Assembly: GCA_025356085.1 (NCBI GenBank)
Contig: JANXUV010000179.1
Coordinates: 1-52,555, forward strand
Direction: 5' to 3'
Source of the DNA: Betaproteobacteria bacterium
GTDB taxonomy: Bacteria; Pseudomonadota; Gammaproteobacteria; Burkholderiales; SG8-39
Length of the DNA: 52,555 bases
Shown here: piece by piece, positions 42,236 to 50,593 of the stretch
Layout: every line of letters begins with the position of its first letter
How positions within the stretch are numbered: the stretch's first letter is position 1
The notes under the pieces: generated by a model
What the model was told of the DNA's origin: nothing
The model's database searches: none
Seen by the model: the letters and a program-made list of their open reading frames with translations, nothing else
Program-made: the position numbers and the translations under genes

Positions 42236-42711
42236 GATTCGAGCTCCAGCAGCGCGCGCTTGCGCGCGAGGCCGCCAGCATAGCCCGTCAGGCTGCCGTC
42301 TGCACCCATGATGCGGTGGCAGGGCACGATGATGCTGAGCGGATTGCGGCCGGTGGCCCCGCCAGCGGCGCGCGCGCTGCCGGCATGCCCCGCGCGGCGC
42401 GCGAGCTCGCCGTAGGTGGCGGACTTGCCGTAGGCCACCTTCGAAATCTGCTTCCACACCGAATGCTGGAACGGCGTGCCATCCGGATCCAGCGCGACTT
42501 CGAAGCGCTTGCGCCTGCCGGCGAAGTATTGCGCCAGCTCGCGCTTCGCCTGCCTGAGAGGCGCGTGATTCGGAGTGCGCTGCCAGGCCTTGTCTTTCTT
42601 CGGAAAGTATTTCTGCCCTTTGAAATAGAGGCCGGCGAGACCGCCTTCCGTCGCAACCAGCAGTATCTCCCCTTGGGGACTTTTGAAAGTGTCGTAATAG
42701 CGCATGGTCAT
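42232..42711 (-). CDS. ogt: methylated-DNA--[protein]-cysteine S-methyltransferase
   Basis: Active-site NPLSIIVPCHRIMGADGSLTGYAGGLARKRALLELE; ATGA overlaps with both neighbours. Confidence 0.94.
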   Translation of the reverse strand: MTMRYYDTFKSPQGEILLVATEGGLAGLYFKGQKYFPKKDKAWQRTPNHAPLRQAKRELAQYFAGRRKRFEVALDPDGTPFQHSVWKQISKVAYGKSATYGELARRAGHAGSARAAGGATGRNPLSIIVPCHRIMGADGSLTGYAGGLARKRALLELES

Positions 42712-44147
42712 TCCTTTATGAGTGACTGCCAGAGATGCATCACGGCGTAAGCGCGCCAGGGACGCCAGGCCTCGCCCGCTGCCAGAACCTTGCGTGCGTC
42801 GCTTTCGCCCAGCGCCTTCTTCACGCCGTAGTCGCCGTGCGGGAAGGCGTCGGGCCAGGCGAGCGCGCGCATGGCGATGTACTGCGCGGTCCATTCGCCG
42901 ATGCCGGGCAGCGCGCGCAACTTGTCGAGCGTGGCTTCGATGTCCGCGTTAGGCCGCAAGTCGAGATCGCCGCTGGCCACCGCGCGCGCGACGGCCAGCA
43001 CGGTACGCGCACGCGCGCCGGGCATGCCGAGGCGCGCAATGCGCCCATAGGGCAGGTCTGCGATGCGCTTTGCCTCTGGAAAGGCGGTGGTGAGAGAAAC
43101 AAACGGCGTTTCGATCGGATTGCCGAACGCCGCAGCAAACCGGCCTGCGACCGTGCGCGCAGCGGCGACGGTGACCTGCTGGCCGAGGATCGCGCGCACC
43201 GCCACTTCGAATCCGTCGAAGGCGCCCGGCACGCGCAGGCCGGGATGCGCCTTCGCCAGCGGACCGAGCGCCGCGGCGATTTCCGCCGGATTACAGGAAA
43301 GGTCCATCAGCGACTTGACGCGCGAGAGCACCGGCGGTAGCGCCTTGGCGAGCGAAGTCGAAACGGCGACGCGCAGCGCCGGTTTTTTCGGCGACAGCGA
43401 GATTTCGATCCAGCCGAGGTGATTCCTGCCGTCCACCGCGACGCGCACCGTGCGGCGGTAGCAGCCATCCTCGAGCACCTCGACGCCGGCAATCGCGCGC
43501 GCACCAAGAAAAGCGCTGACAGCGGGCCAGTCATAGGGTGGGCGGAAACTCAGTTCGAATTTGAGGACATCGGCCGCCGCGGATGCGGGTGCGTGACGCC
43601 GCAATTGCCCCGGCTGCAGGCGATAGCGCTGCTTGAACAGCGCATTGAAGCGCCGCACGCTACCGAAACCGCTCGCGAACGCGACTTCCGTGACCGGCAG
43701 CGTGGTATCGGTGAGCAGGCGCTTGGCGAGCAGCAGGCGCTGCGTCTGCGCGTATTCCACCGGCGAGACGCCGAACTCGGCGCCGAAGGCGCGCCGCAGG
43801 TGCCGGTCGGTGATGCCGAGGCGCGCGGCGACGCTGTCCAGCCCCTCTTCCTCCAATGTGCGGTCTTCCATCATGCTGGCGGCGGCCTGCGCCAGGCGCG
43901 AGGTGGCGTCGATGCTGGCGTTGCCGGGCGCGAGCTCCGGCCGGCAGCGCAGGCAGGGCCGGTAGCCGCCCGATTCGGCGGCCGCCGCGCTCGGGTAATA
44001 GCGGCAGTTCTCCCGCCGCGGCGGCTTCACGGTGCACACCGGGCGGCAATAGATGCGCGTCGAAGACACCGCGACGAAGAAACGGCCGTCAAAGCGCGCG
44101 TCGCGAGCCTTGAGCGCCCGGTAGCAGGTATGGGGATCCAATGTCAT
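42708..44147 (-). CDS. Ada-type regulator (Cys-metal + AraC HTH) fused to AlkA-type DNA-3-methyladenine glycosylase
   Basis: Ada N-terminus DARFDGRFFVAVSSTRIYCRPVCTVKPPRRENCRYYPSAAAAESGGYRPCLRCRPE; AraC HTH; AlkA HhH LRALPGIGEWTAQYIAMRALAWPDAFPHGD. Confidence 0.94.
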   Translation of the reverse strand: MTLDPHTCYRALKARDARFDGRFFVAVSSTRIYCRPVCTVKPPRRENCRYYPSAAAAESGGYRPCLRCRPELAPGNASIDATSRLAQAAASMMEDRTLEEEGLDSVAARLGITDRHLRRAFGAEFGVSPVEYAQTQRLLLAKRLLTDTTLPVTEVAFASGFGSVRRFNALFKQRYRLQPGQLRRHAPASAAADVLKFELSFRPPYDWPAVSAFLGARAIAGVEVLEDGCYRRTVRVAVDGRNHLGWIEISLSPKKPALRVAVSTSLAKALPPVLSRVKSLMDLSCNPAEIAAALGPLAKAHPGLRVPGAFDGFEVAVRAILGQQVTVAAARTVAGRFAAAFGNPIETPFVSLTTAFPEAKRIADLPYGRIARLGMPGARARTVLAVARAVASGDLDLRPNADIEATLDKLRALPGIGEWTAQYIAMRALAWPDAFPHGDYGVKKALGESDARKVLAAGEAWRPWRAYAVMHLWQSLIKE

Positions 44148-44174
44148 GCGCCATTATCTGCGCGGCAACCCGAG

Positions 44175-44227
44175 CTGTCTGGCCGTTTTCGGCCCAGGCG
44201 CCACAAGGTCCGAAAACGGCGAGACAG
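44175..44227. repeat. 18-bp inverted repeat (one mismatch, 17-nt spacer) in the divergent ada/alkA-fadH intergenic region
   Basis: Left arm CTGTCTGGCCGTTTTCGG (44175-44192); right arm CCGAAAACGGCGAGACAG (44210-44227), reverse complementary except one position. Confidence 0.85.
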
Positions 44228-44270
44228 GAATTCGGCACCGTCTAGATGCGGCGGCTAGAATTGAAGGCAT

Positions 44271-46268
44271 ATGCCTGCCTATCCCCTGCTTTTCCGCACG
44301 CTCGACCTGCCGGGCGTGCAGCTTCCAAATCGCATTCTCATGGGCTCGATGCATACGGGCCTGGAAGCGCGGCCCGACGGCATGGCGCGGCTGGCGGCGT
44401 TCTATGCCGAACGCGCGCGCGGCGGCGCGGCGCTGATCGCCACCGGCGGGTTCTCGCCCAACGATGCGGGCGAGCTGAGTTCGCACCGCGCGCAGATGAG
44501 CACGCAGGAGGACGCCGAGCGGCACCAGCCGGTGCCGCGGGCGGTGCACGACGCCGGCGGCCGCATCGTGCTGCAACTCCTGCACTCCGGCCGCTACGGC
44601 TTCCACCAGAACATCGTCGCGCCCTCGCCGGTCAAATCGGGCATCAATCCGGGCACGCCGCGCGAGCTGGGCGCGGCCGAGATCGAGCAGACCATCGGCG
44701 ATTTCGTGCGCGCGGCGGTCCTTGCGCAGGCCGCGGGCTACGACGGCGTGGAGGTGATGGGCTCGGAGGGCTACCTGATCAGCCAGTTCCTCGCGCCGCG
44801 CACCAACCAGCGCCTGGACGACTGGGGCGGCGCGCTTGCGAACCGCATGCGCTTCGCCTGCGAAATCGTCAAGCAAACGCGCGCCGCGACCGGCCCGGAT
44901 TTCATCATCATGTACCGCATCTCGGCGCTGGAGCTGGTCGAAGGCGGCTTGAGCGGCGATGAAACGGTGCAGCTCGCCCGCGCGATCGAGAAGGCGGGCG
45001 CGACGCTCCTCAATACCGGCATCGGCTGGCATGAAGCGCGCATCCCGACCATCGCGCAGGCGGTGCCGCGCGCCGGTTTCGCCTGGGCGGCGCGGCGCAT
45101 CAGGGAAGCGGTGGGCATTCCGGTGATCGCCTCCAACCGAATCAACGCACCCGAGATCGCCGAGGAGATTCTCGCCCGCGGCGACGCGGACATGGTGTCG
45201 CTCGCGCGCGCGATGCTGTCGGATGCGGAGTTTGCCAACAAGGCCAAAGCCGGCGACCGCGCCGGTATCAATATCTGCATCGCCTGCAACCAGGCCTGCC
45301 TGGACCACTACTTCATCGGCCAGCCGGCCAGCTGCGTCGTCAATCCGCGCGCAGGCCGTGAGAGCAAATTGATTTATGCAAAAACGAATTCAAAGAAAAA
45401 AATTGCCGTTATCGGCGGCGGCCCTGCGGGCCTTTCCTGCGCCGCGGTCGCGGCCGAGCGCGGGCACGAAGTGACGCTGTTCGAAAAAGCCGGCGAGCTC
45501 GGCGGCCAGTTCAACCTGGCGAAGAAAATTCCCGGCAAGCGGGAGTTCGCCGAGTCGATTGCCTACTACGCCGAGCGCCTGCGGCGCGCCGGCGTGAACA
45601 TCCGGCTCAATCACGCGGCAACCCAGGCGGACCTGGCCGGTTACGACGAGGTGATTCTCGCCAGCGGCGTCGATCCGCGCCGGCTCTCCTTCCCGGGCAT
45701 CGATCATAAGAGCGTCGTCGGCTACGTCGACCTGCTCGCGGGCCGCGCGCAGGCAGGCAGGAACGTCGTGATCATCGGCGCCGGCGGCATCGGCTTCGAC
45801 GTGGCGCTCTATCTGCTCGAGCGGTCCAGCCGCTCTGCTCTGGAATTCAAGGAGTTCAACAAGCATTGGGGCATTTCCGAGGATTCTTCCATTTCAGGCG
45901 GCCTTGCCCCTGAAGGAGTGGAAAAGCCCGAGGAAAAACTCAAAATCACCATGCTGAAGCGCTCCACGACACCTTTCGGCAGCACGCTTGGGCGTACCAC
46001 CGGCTGGGTGCACCGCGCGGAACTGCTGCGCAACGGCGTAAAAATGATCAAGGGCGTCGAGTACCGGAAAATCGATGATGCGGGCGTGCATATCGCGGTG
46101 GACGGGAAGGAAGCAGTGATACCCGCCGAGACAGTCGTACTTTGCGCCGGACAAGATCCCAAAAGAGAATTGCAAGCGGCCCACCTGATCGGCGGGGCCA
46201 GGGAAGCCGGTGAATTGGACGCCAAGCGCGCCATGCTCGAAGGCGCCGAACTCGCGGCAAGGCTGTGA
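44271..46268 (+). CDS. fadH: NADPH-dependent 2,4-dienoyl-CoA reductase-like / NADH:flavin oxidoreductase
   Basis: OYE domain LPNRILMGSMHTGLEA...LQLLHSGRYG...; Fe-S motif CIACNQACLDHYFIGQPASCVVNPRAGRE; Rossmann IAVIGGGPAGLSCAAVAAERGHEVTLFEKAGELGGQFNLA. Confidence 0.93.
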   Translation: MPAYPLLFRTLDLPGVQLPNRILMGSMHTGLEARPDGMARLAAFYAERARGGAALIATGGFSPNDAGELSSHRAQMSTQEDAERHQPVPRAVHDAGGRIVLQLLHSGRYGFHQNIVAPSPVKSGINPGTPRELGAAEIEQTIGDFVRAAVLAQAAGYDGVEVMGSEGYLISQFLAPRTNQRLDDWGGALANRMRFACEIVKQTRAATGPDFIIMYRISALELVEGGLSGDETVQLARAIEKAGATLLNTGIGWHEARIPTIAQAVPRAGFAWAARRIREAVGIPVIASNRINAPEIAEEILARGDADMVSLARAMLSDAEFANKAKAGDRAGINICIACNQACLDHYFIGQPASCVVNPRAGRESKLIYAKTNSKKKIAVIGGGPAGLSCAAVAAERGHEVTLFEKAGELGGQFNLAKKIPGKREFAESIAYYAERLRRAGVNIRLNHAATQADLAGYDEVILASGVDPRRLSFPGIDHKSVVGYVDLLAGRAQAGRNVVIIGAGGIGFDVALYLLERSSRSALEFKEFNKHWGISEDSSISGGLAPEGVEKPEEKLKITMLKRSTTPFGSTLGRTTGWVHRAELLRNGVKMIKGVEYRKIDDAGVHIAVDGKEAVIPAETVVLCAGQDPKRELQAAHLIGGAREAGELDAKRAMLEGAELAARL

Positions 46269-47299
46269 AGCGCCGGGTACTTTTCGTCTTGCGCGGCAAA
46301 TTGGGCGACACCATCTCGGCCTACGCCACGGTGCGCGCCTACGCCCGGGCGCATCCGGAGGACGAGCTGACGCTGCTGGTGCGCGCCAATTACGCGCCGC
46401 TGTTCGCGCGCGAGCGCGGCCTGCGCCTGATCGGCTTCTCCAGCCGCCTCGCGATGTTCGCCAGGCTGCTTTGGATGCGCTGGAGCGAGCCGCCGTTCGA
46501 TGCGCTGCTGGTGCTGCTCGGCTTTGGGCCGCCGATCCGGCGCCTGGGCCGCATGGTGCGCGCGGCGCGCAAGATCTACCTGGACGAGCGCTTCCGCGAC
46601 GTCTACCCGGAATGGCCCGTACTGCCGCCCGGCTACCTGCAATCGGAACCGGCCTGGCGCATCGCCCGCCTGTACGACCCGGGGCTCGCGCAACCGAAAC
46701 AGTCGCGCATCGAAAGCCTCGCCGTGCTGCGCCGCCCCGCCGGTGTCATCGGCATCGCCCCCGTCTCGGATGAGCCGCGCCGGAGCATGGGCGTGCAGAT
46801 CCTGAATTCGTTCGTGGCTTCGCTCATGCGGCGCAATCCAGGCAGGCCGATCCACGTGCTGATCAATCCCTCGGACCAGGACGCGAAACCGCTGCTGGCC
46901 GCGGGCCTGCCGGCGGGCGCGACGTTCCGCAGCTTCCCGACGCTGGACAAGCTGTTCGACGAGCTCGGCATGCTCGAGCACCTGCACTCGACCGACACCG
47001 GCCTCTACCATCTGGCCGCCGCCATGGGCGTTCCGCTCACCACCTACTTCGGCCCGACCCAGCCCGGGCGCAACGGCTTTCCCGCCCAGCCCGCGCTTGC
47101 GCGCGTGCGCATCGCCGCGCTGGGCGGCGACCATTGCGAGGAAAAAGGCTGCCTGCGCCCGGTATGCCTGGAAATCCCGGTCGCGCGCCACAACAGGTTC
47201 GAGCCTCCCGCGTTCGACGTGGGCGAGCGGCCGCCGGGCTGCCTGCTGCGGCAGCACCCGCGCGCGGCGCTGGAGAAAATCAGGGTGGACGCCAGCTAG
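46265..47299 (+). CDS. glycosyltransferase family 9 (heptosyltransferase-like)
   Basis: GTG start in a GTGA overlap; RRVLFVLRGKLGDTISAYATVRAYARAHPEDELTLLVRANYA; HLHSTDTGLYHLAAAMGVPLTTYFGPTQPGRNG. Confidence 0.88.
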   Translation: MKRRVLFVLRGKLGDTISAYATVRAYARAHPEDELTLLVRANYAPLFARERGLRLIGFSSRLAMFARLLWMRWSEPPFDALLVLLGFGPPIRRLGRMVRAARKIYLDERFRDVYPEWPVLPPGYLQSEPAWRIARLYDPGLAQPKQSRIESLAVLRRPAGVIGIAPVSDEPRRSMGVQILNSFVASLMRRNPGRPIHVLINPSDQDAKPLLAAGLPAGATFRSFPTLDKLFDELGMLEHLHSTDTGLYHLAAAMGVPLTTYFGPTQPGRNGFPAQPALARVRIAALGGDHCEEKGCLRPVCLEIPVARHNRFEPPAFDVGERPPGCLLRQHPRAALEKIRVDAS

Positions 47300-47331
47300 C
47301 GGCAACGCGCAGGCGTCGTACACTAAAGGCC

Positions 47332-48294
47332 ATGGGAACAGTCGTGGCACTGACCGGGCAGGTGGGCGGCGCGAAGCTGGTGGACGGGTTTTATCACCTG
47401 CGCGGCAAGGATCTGGTGGCGATCGTCAACACCGGCGACGACTACGAGCACCTCACGCTGCGTTTCTCGCCCGACATCGACACGGTGCTGTACATGCTCT
47501 CGGGCCTGGGCAGCGACAAAGCGCCTTGGGAACCCGCCAACGAAAGCCATGCGCTGTACGGCACGCTCAAGCAGTTCGGCGGCCCGGACCGGATGTCGCT
47601 CGGCGACCGTTCGCTTGCCGCGCCGCTGCTGCGCACCGCCTGGCTGGCCGAAGACCGGCGCCTGACCGCGATCACCCTGGATTTCTGCAAGCAGCTTGGC
47701 ATTGGCGCGCGCGTGCTGCCGATGAGCGACGACCCGGTGCGCACCTACGTGCTCACCGCGGACGGCGAGGTGTCGTTCCAGGAATATTTCACCACGCTGG
47801 GCTGCGAGCCGGCAGTCAGCGGCTTCAAGTACGCCGGCGCCGAGGATGCGATGCTGACGCAGGAAGTCTCCGACGCGCTCGATTCGGAAGACCTGGAAGC
47901 GGTGGTGATCTGCCCGGCCAACCCCTACCACACCATCCGCCCGATCCTCGAAGTGCCGAACATGCGCGAACTGATGCGCAAGCGCCGCGCCCCGGTGATC
48001 GCGGTGACGCCGATCGTCGGCGGCAAGGCGCTCAAGGGCTCGGCCGGCAAGATCATGGCCGAACTCGGCCACGAAGCCTCCGCCCGCCGCGTCGCGCTCG
48101 AATACCGGACGCTGATCGACGGCTTCGTCATCGACAGCGAAGACGCGGACAGCGCCGAATACGTGCGCGCGAGCGGCATCGAAGTGCTGGTCGCCAACAC
48201 CGTGATGCGCACGCCGGAAGACCGCACCGCGCTCGCGCGCACGGTGCTCGCCTTCGCGCAGACCATCCGCGAGCGGCGCCTGCAGGAGGTCTGA
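47332..48294 (+). CDS. cofD: CofD/FbiA-like 2-phospho-L-lactate (or related) transferase of coenzyme F420 biosynthesis
   Basis: VVALTGQVGGAKLVDGFYHL; AIVNTGDDYEHLTLRFSPDIDTVLYMLSGLG; VRTYVLTADGEVSFQEYFTTLGCEPAVSGFKYAGAEDA; VVICPANPYHTIRPILEVPNMRELMRKRRAPVIAVTPIVGGKALKGSAGKIM. Confidence 0.9.
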   Translation: MGTVVALTGQVGGAKLVDGFYHLRGKDLVAIVNTGDDYEHLTLRFSPDIDTVLYMLSGLGSDKAPWEPANESHALYGTLKQFGGPDRMSLGDRSLAAPLLRTAWLAEDRRLTAITLDFCKQLGIGARVLPMSDDPVRTYVLTADGEVSFQEYFTTLGCEPAVSGFKYAGAEDAMLTQEVSDALDSEDLEAVVICPANPYHTIRPILEVPNMRELMRKRRAPVIAVTPIVGGKALKGSAGKIMAELGHEASARRVALEYRTLIDGFVIDSEDADSAEYVRASGIEVLVANTVMRTPEDRTALARTVLAFAQTIRERRLQEV

Positions 48295-48299
48295 CCCGG

Positions 48300-49265
48300 A
48301 TGAACGCGGCATCCCAGCCCGTGATGTCTGCGCGCGAGGCCAGCGAACTGTTCGGCCGCATTGCCGGCAACATCGAGCAGGTGATGCGCGGCAGCCACGC
48401 GGGCGTGCGCAAGCTGCTGGCGGCGTTCGCCTCCGGCGGCCATGTACTGATCGAGGACTATCCCGGCACCGGAAAAACCACCCTTGCCAAGAGCCTGGCC
48501 GCCTCCATCGGCGCCAAATTCACCCGCGTGCAGTTCACGCCCGATCTGCTGCCCTCCGACATCCTTGGCGTGTCGGTGTTCAACCAGAAGGAGCAAACCT
48601 TCGAGTTCCGCGAGGGGCCGGTGTTCACCTCGATCCTGCTGGCGGACGAAATAAACCGCGCTTCGCCGCGCACCCAGTCGGCGCTGCTGGAAGTGATGGC
48701 CGAGGGCCAGGTCTCGGTCGAGGGCCGCACCCATGCCATCGACGAGATGTTCTTCGTGGTGGCGACGCAGAACCCGGTCGAATTCCGCGGCACCTATCCG
48801 CTGCCCGAGGCGCAGATGGACCGTTTCGCGATGCGCATCGCGCTCGGCTACGTGGATGCGGAGGTGGAAGCCGAAGTGCTGGCCGCGCAGGATCTCGGCC
48901 ATCCGCTCGCCGCGCTGCGCGCGGTGGCCTCGCGCGACGAAGTGCTGGCGCTGAAGGAGCGCGTGCGCCACGTGCGCCTCGCCGCGGAGCTGCGCCGCTA
49001 CGTGGTCGAGGTGGTGCAGCGCACGCGCGCCGCGCCGCAGGTGCAGCTGGGCTGCGGCCCGCGCGCCTCGATCGCGCTGGCCGGCGCCGCCAAGGCGCTG
49101 GCGTTGATCGACGGCGAGGAATTCGTGCGCCCGGAACACCTGCACGAGCTCGCCGTGCCGGTGCTGGCGCACCGCATGGTGCTCGATCCGCAGGCGAAAT
49201 TCGGCGGCGCCACCGCCGCGGCCCTGGTCGCCGACATCCTGCGCGAGGTGCCGGTGCCCGCGTGA
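48300..49265 (+). CDS. MoxR family AAA ATPase
   Basis: Walker A IEDYPGTGKTTLAKSLA; RVQFTPDLLPSDILGVSVFNQKEQTFEFREGPVF; LADEINRASPRTQSALLEVMAEGQVSVEG. Confidence 0.95.
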   Translation: MNAASQPVMSAREASELFGRIAGNIEQVMRGSHAGVRKLLAAFASGGHVLIEDYPGTGKTTLAKSLAASIGAKFTRVQFTPDLLPSDILGVSVFNQKEQTFEFREGPVFTSILLADEINRASPRTQSALLEVMAEGQVSVEGRTHAIDEMFFVVATQNPVEFRGTYPLPEAQMDRFAMRIALGYVDAEVEAEVLAAQDLGHPLAALRAVASRDEVLALKERVRHVRLAAELRRYVVEVVQRTRAAPQVQLGCGPRASIALAGAAKALALIDGEEFVRPEHLHELAVPVLAHRMVLDPQAKFGGATAAALVADILREVPVPA

Positions 49266-50593
49266 AGCGGTTTATTTACCGCGCGCTGCGCATCGCCAGC
49301 ACGCTCGACCACTGGCTGCGCGAGCGGCTCACCCCCGCGGGCTGGCTGGCGCTCGGCATGGCCGCCGCCTCTGCCGCCGCGGGCCTGGATACCAATCAGA
49401 CCGTCACTTACCGAGCTTTCACCTTCCTCGCGGCGCTGCTGCTGCTGTCCTGGATCGCCAGCCTGTTCTTCAGGGCGCGCCTTGTGGCGAGCCGCGACCT
49501 GCCGCGCTACGCCACCGCCGGCGAGCGCTGTGTCTACCGCGTGGTCGTCACCAATCGCGGCCAGCGCACCCTCGCGGGCGCCAGCCTGCTCGAGCGCTTC
49601 CGCGATCCGCGGCCGGCCTACGAAGAGTGGAAACGCTCGCGCGAGCCGGGCGAGGAGCGCCGCAACTGGTGGGATCGTAGCGTCGGCTATTTCCGCTGGC
49701 GCTGGCTGATCGAACGCCGCCTGCCGCGCGACGCGGAGCCGGGCGAAATCGCGCTGCTCGCGCCCGGCGAGCGGCAGGAGCTGCGGCTCGCGTTCACGCC
49801 GCGCCGGCGCGGCCGCATCGAAATGGCGGGCTTGACGGTCGGCCGCAGCGACGCGCTTGGCCTGGTGCGGGGCCTGGCGCGCGTGCCGCTGGCCGCGCGC
49901 CTGATCGCGCTGCCGCGCCGCTACCGCCTGCCGGAGATGGTGCTGCCGGGCAGGCGCAAATTCCAGCCGGGCGGCGTGTCGCTGGCGGCATCGGTAGGCG
50001 ATTCGGAAGAATTCCTCGCGCTGCGCGACTACCGTCCGGGCGATCCGCTGCAGCGCGTGCACTGGAAGAGCTACGCGCGCACCGGCAAGCCGGTGGTGAA
50101 GGAATACCAGGACGAATTCTTCGAGCGCCACGCGCTGGTGCTGGATACCGGAAGCCTGCGCGGCGAAGATGCCGCCTTCGAGGATGCGGTAGCGCTGGCC
50201 GCTTCATTCGTCTACACCATCGACACGCATGAGTGCCTGCTCGATTTGCTGTTCGTGGATGCCGGAGTCCGCGCGTATACCGCCGGCCGCGGCCAGATAC
50301 AGTCCGCGCAGATGCTCGAAGTTCTCGCGGCCGTGGCGCCAAGCGCGCCCGCCGCATTCGCCGAGCTTGCGCGCGCGGTGGCGGGACGGCGCGACAGCCT
50401 CTCCAGCGTGATCCTGATCCTGCTCGGCTGGGACGAGGAACGCCGCAAGCTCGCCGCCGCGCTGCAGGCCTCGGGCGCGGAGGTGCATGCGCTGCTGGTG
50501 TGCGCCAAGGGCGCGCGACCAGTGGACGCCCCGGCCTGGGTGACAACGCTGCACCCGGGCGATATCGAGCAAGGCCTGGCCAGGCTGCAATGA
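49262..50593 (+). CDS. DUF58 domain-containing protein
   Basis: GTGA overlap; EEFLALRDYRPGDPLQRVHWKSYARTGKPVVKEYQDEFFE motif; two N-terminal TM helices. Confidence 0.92.
   Translation: MKRFIYRALRIASTLDHWLRERLTPAGWLALGMAAASAAAGLDTNQTVTYRAFTFLAALLLLSWIASLFFRARLVASRDLPRYATAGERCVYRVVVTNRGQRTLAGASLLERFRDPRPAYEEWKRSREPGEERRNWWDRSVGYFRWRWLIERRLPRDAEPGEIALLAPGERQELRLAFTPRRRGRIEMAGLTVGRSDALGLVRGLARVPLAARLIALPRRYRLPEMVLPGRRKFQPGGVSLAASVGDSEEFLALRDYRPGDPLQRVHWKSYARTGKPVVKEYQDEFFERHALVLDTGSLRGEDAAFEDAVALAASFVYTIDTHECLLDLLFVDAGVRAYTAGRGQIQSAQMLEVLAAVAPSAPAAFAELARAVAGRRDSLSSVILILLGWDEERRKLAAALQASGAEVHALLVCAKGARPVDAPAWVTTLHPGDIEQGLARLQ

Noticed and set aside
47097-48299. Upstream part of the 722-aa ORF ending at 49265
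   Set aside because: Out-of-frame reading of GT9 and cofD; the MoxR gene starts at 48300.
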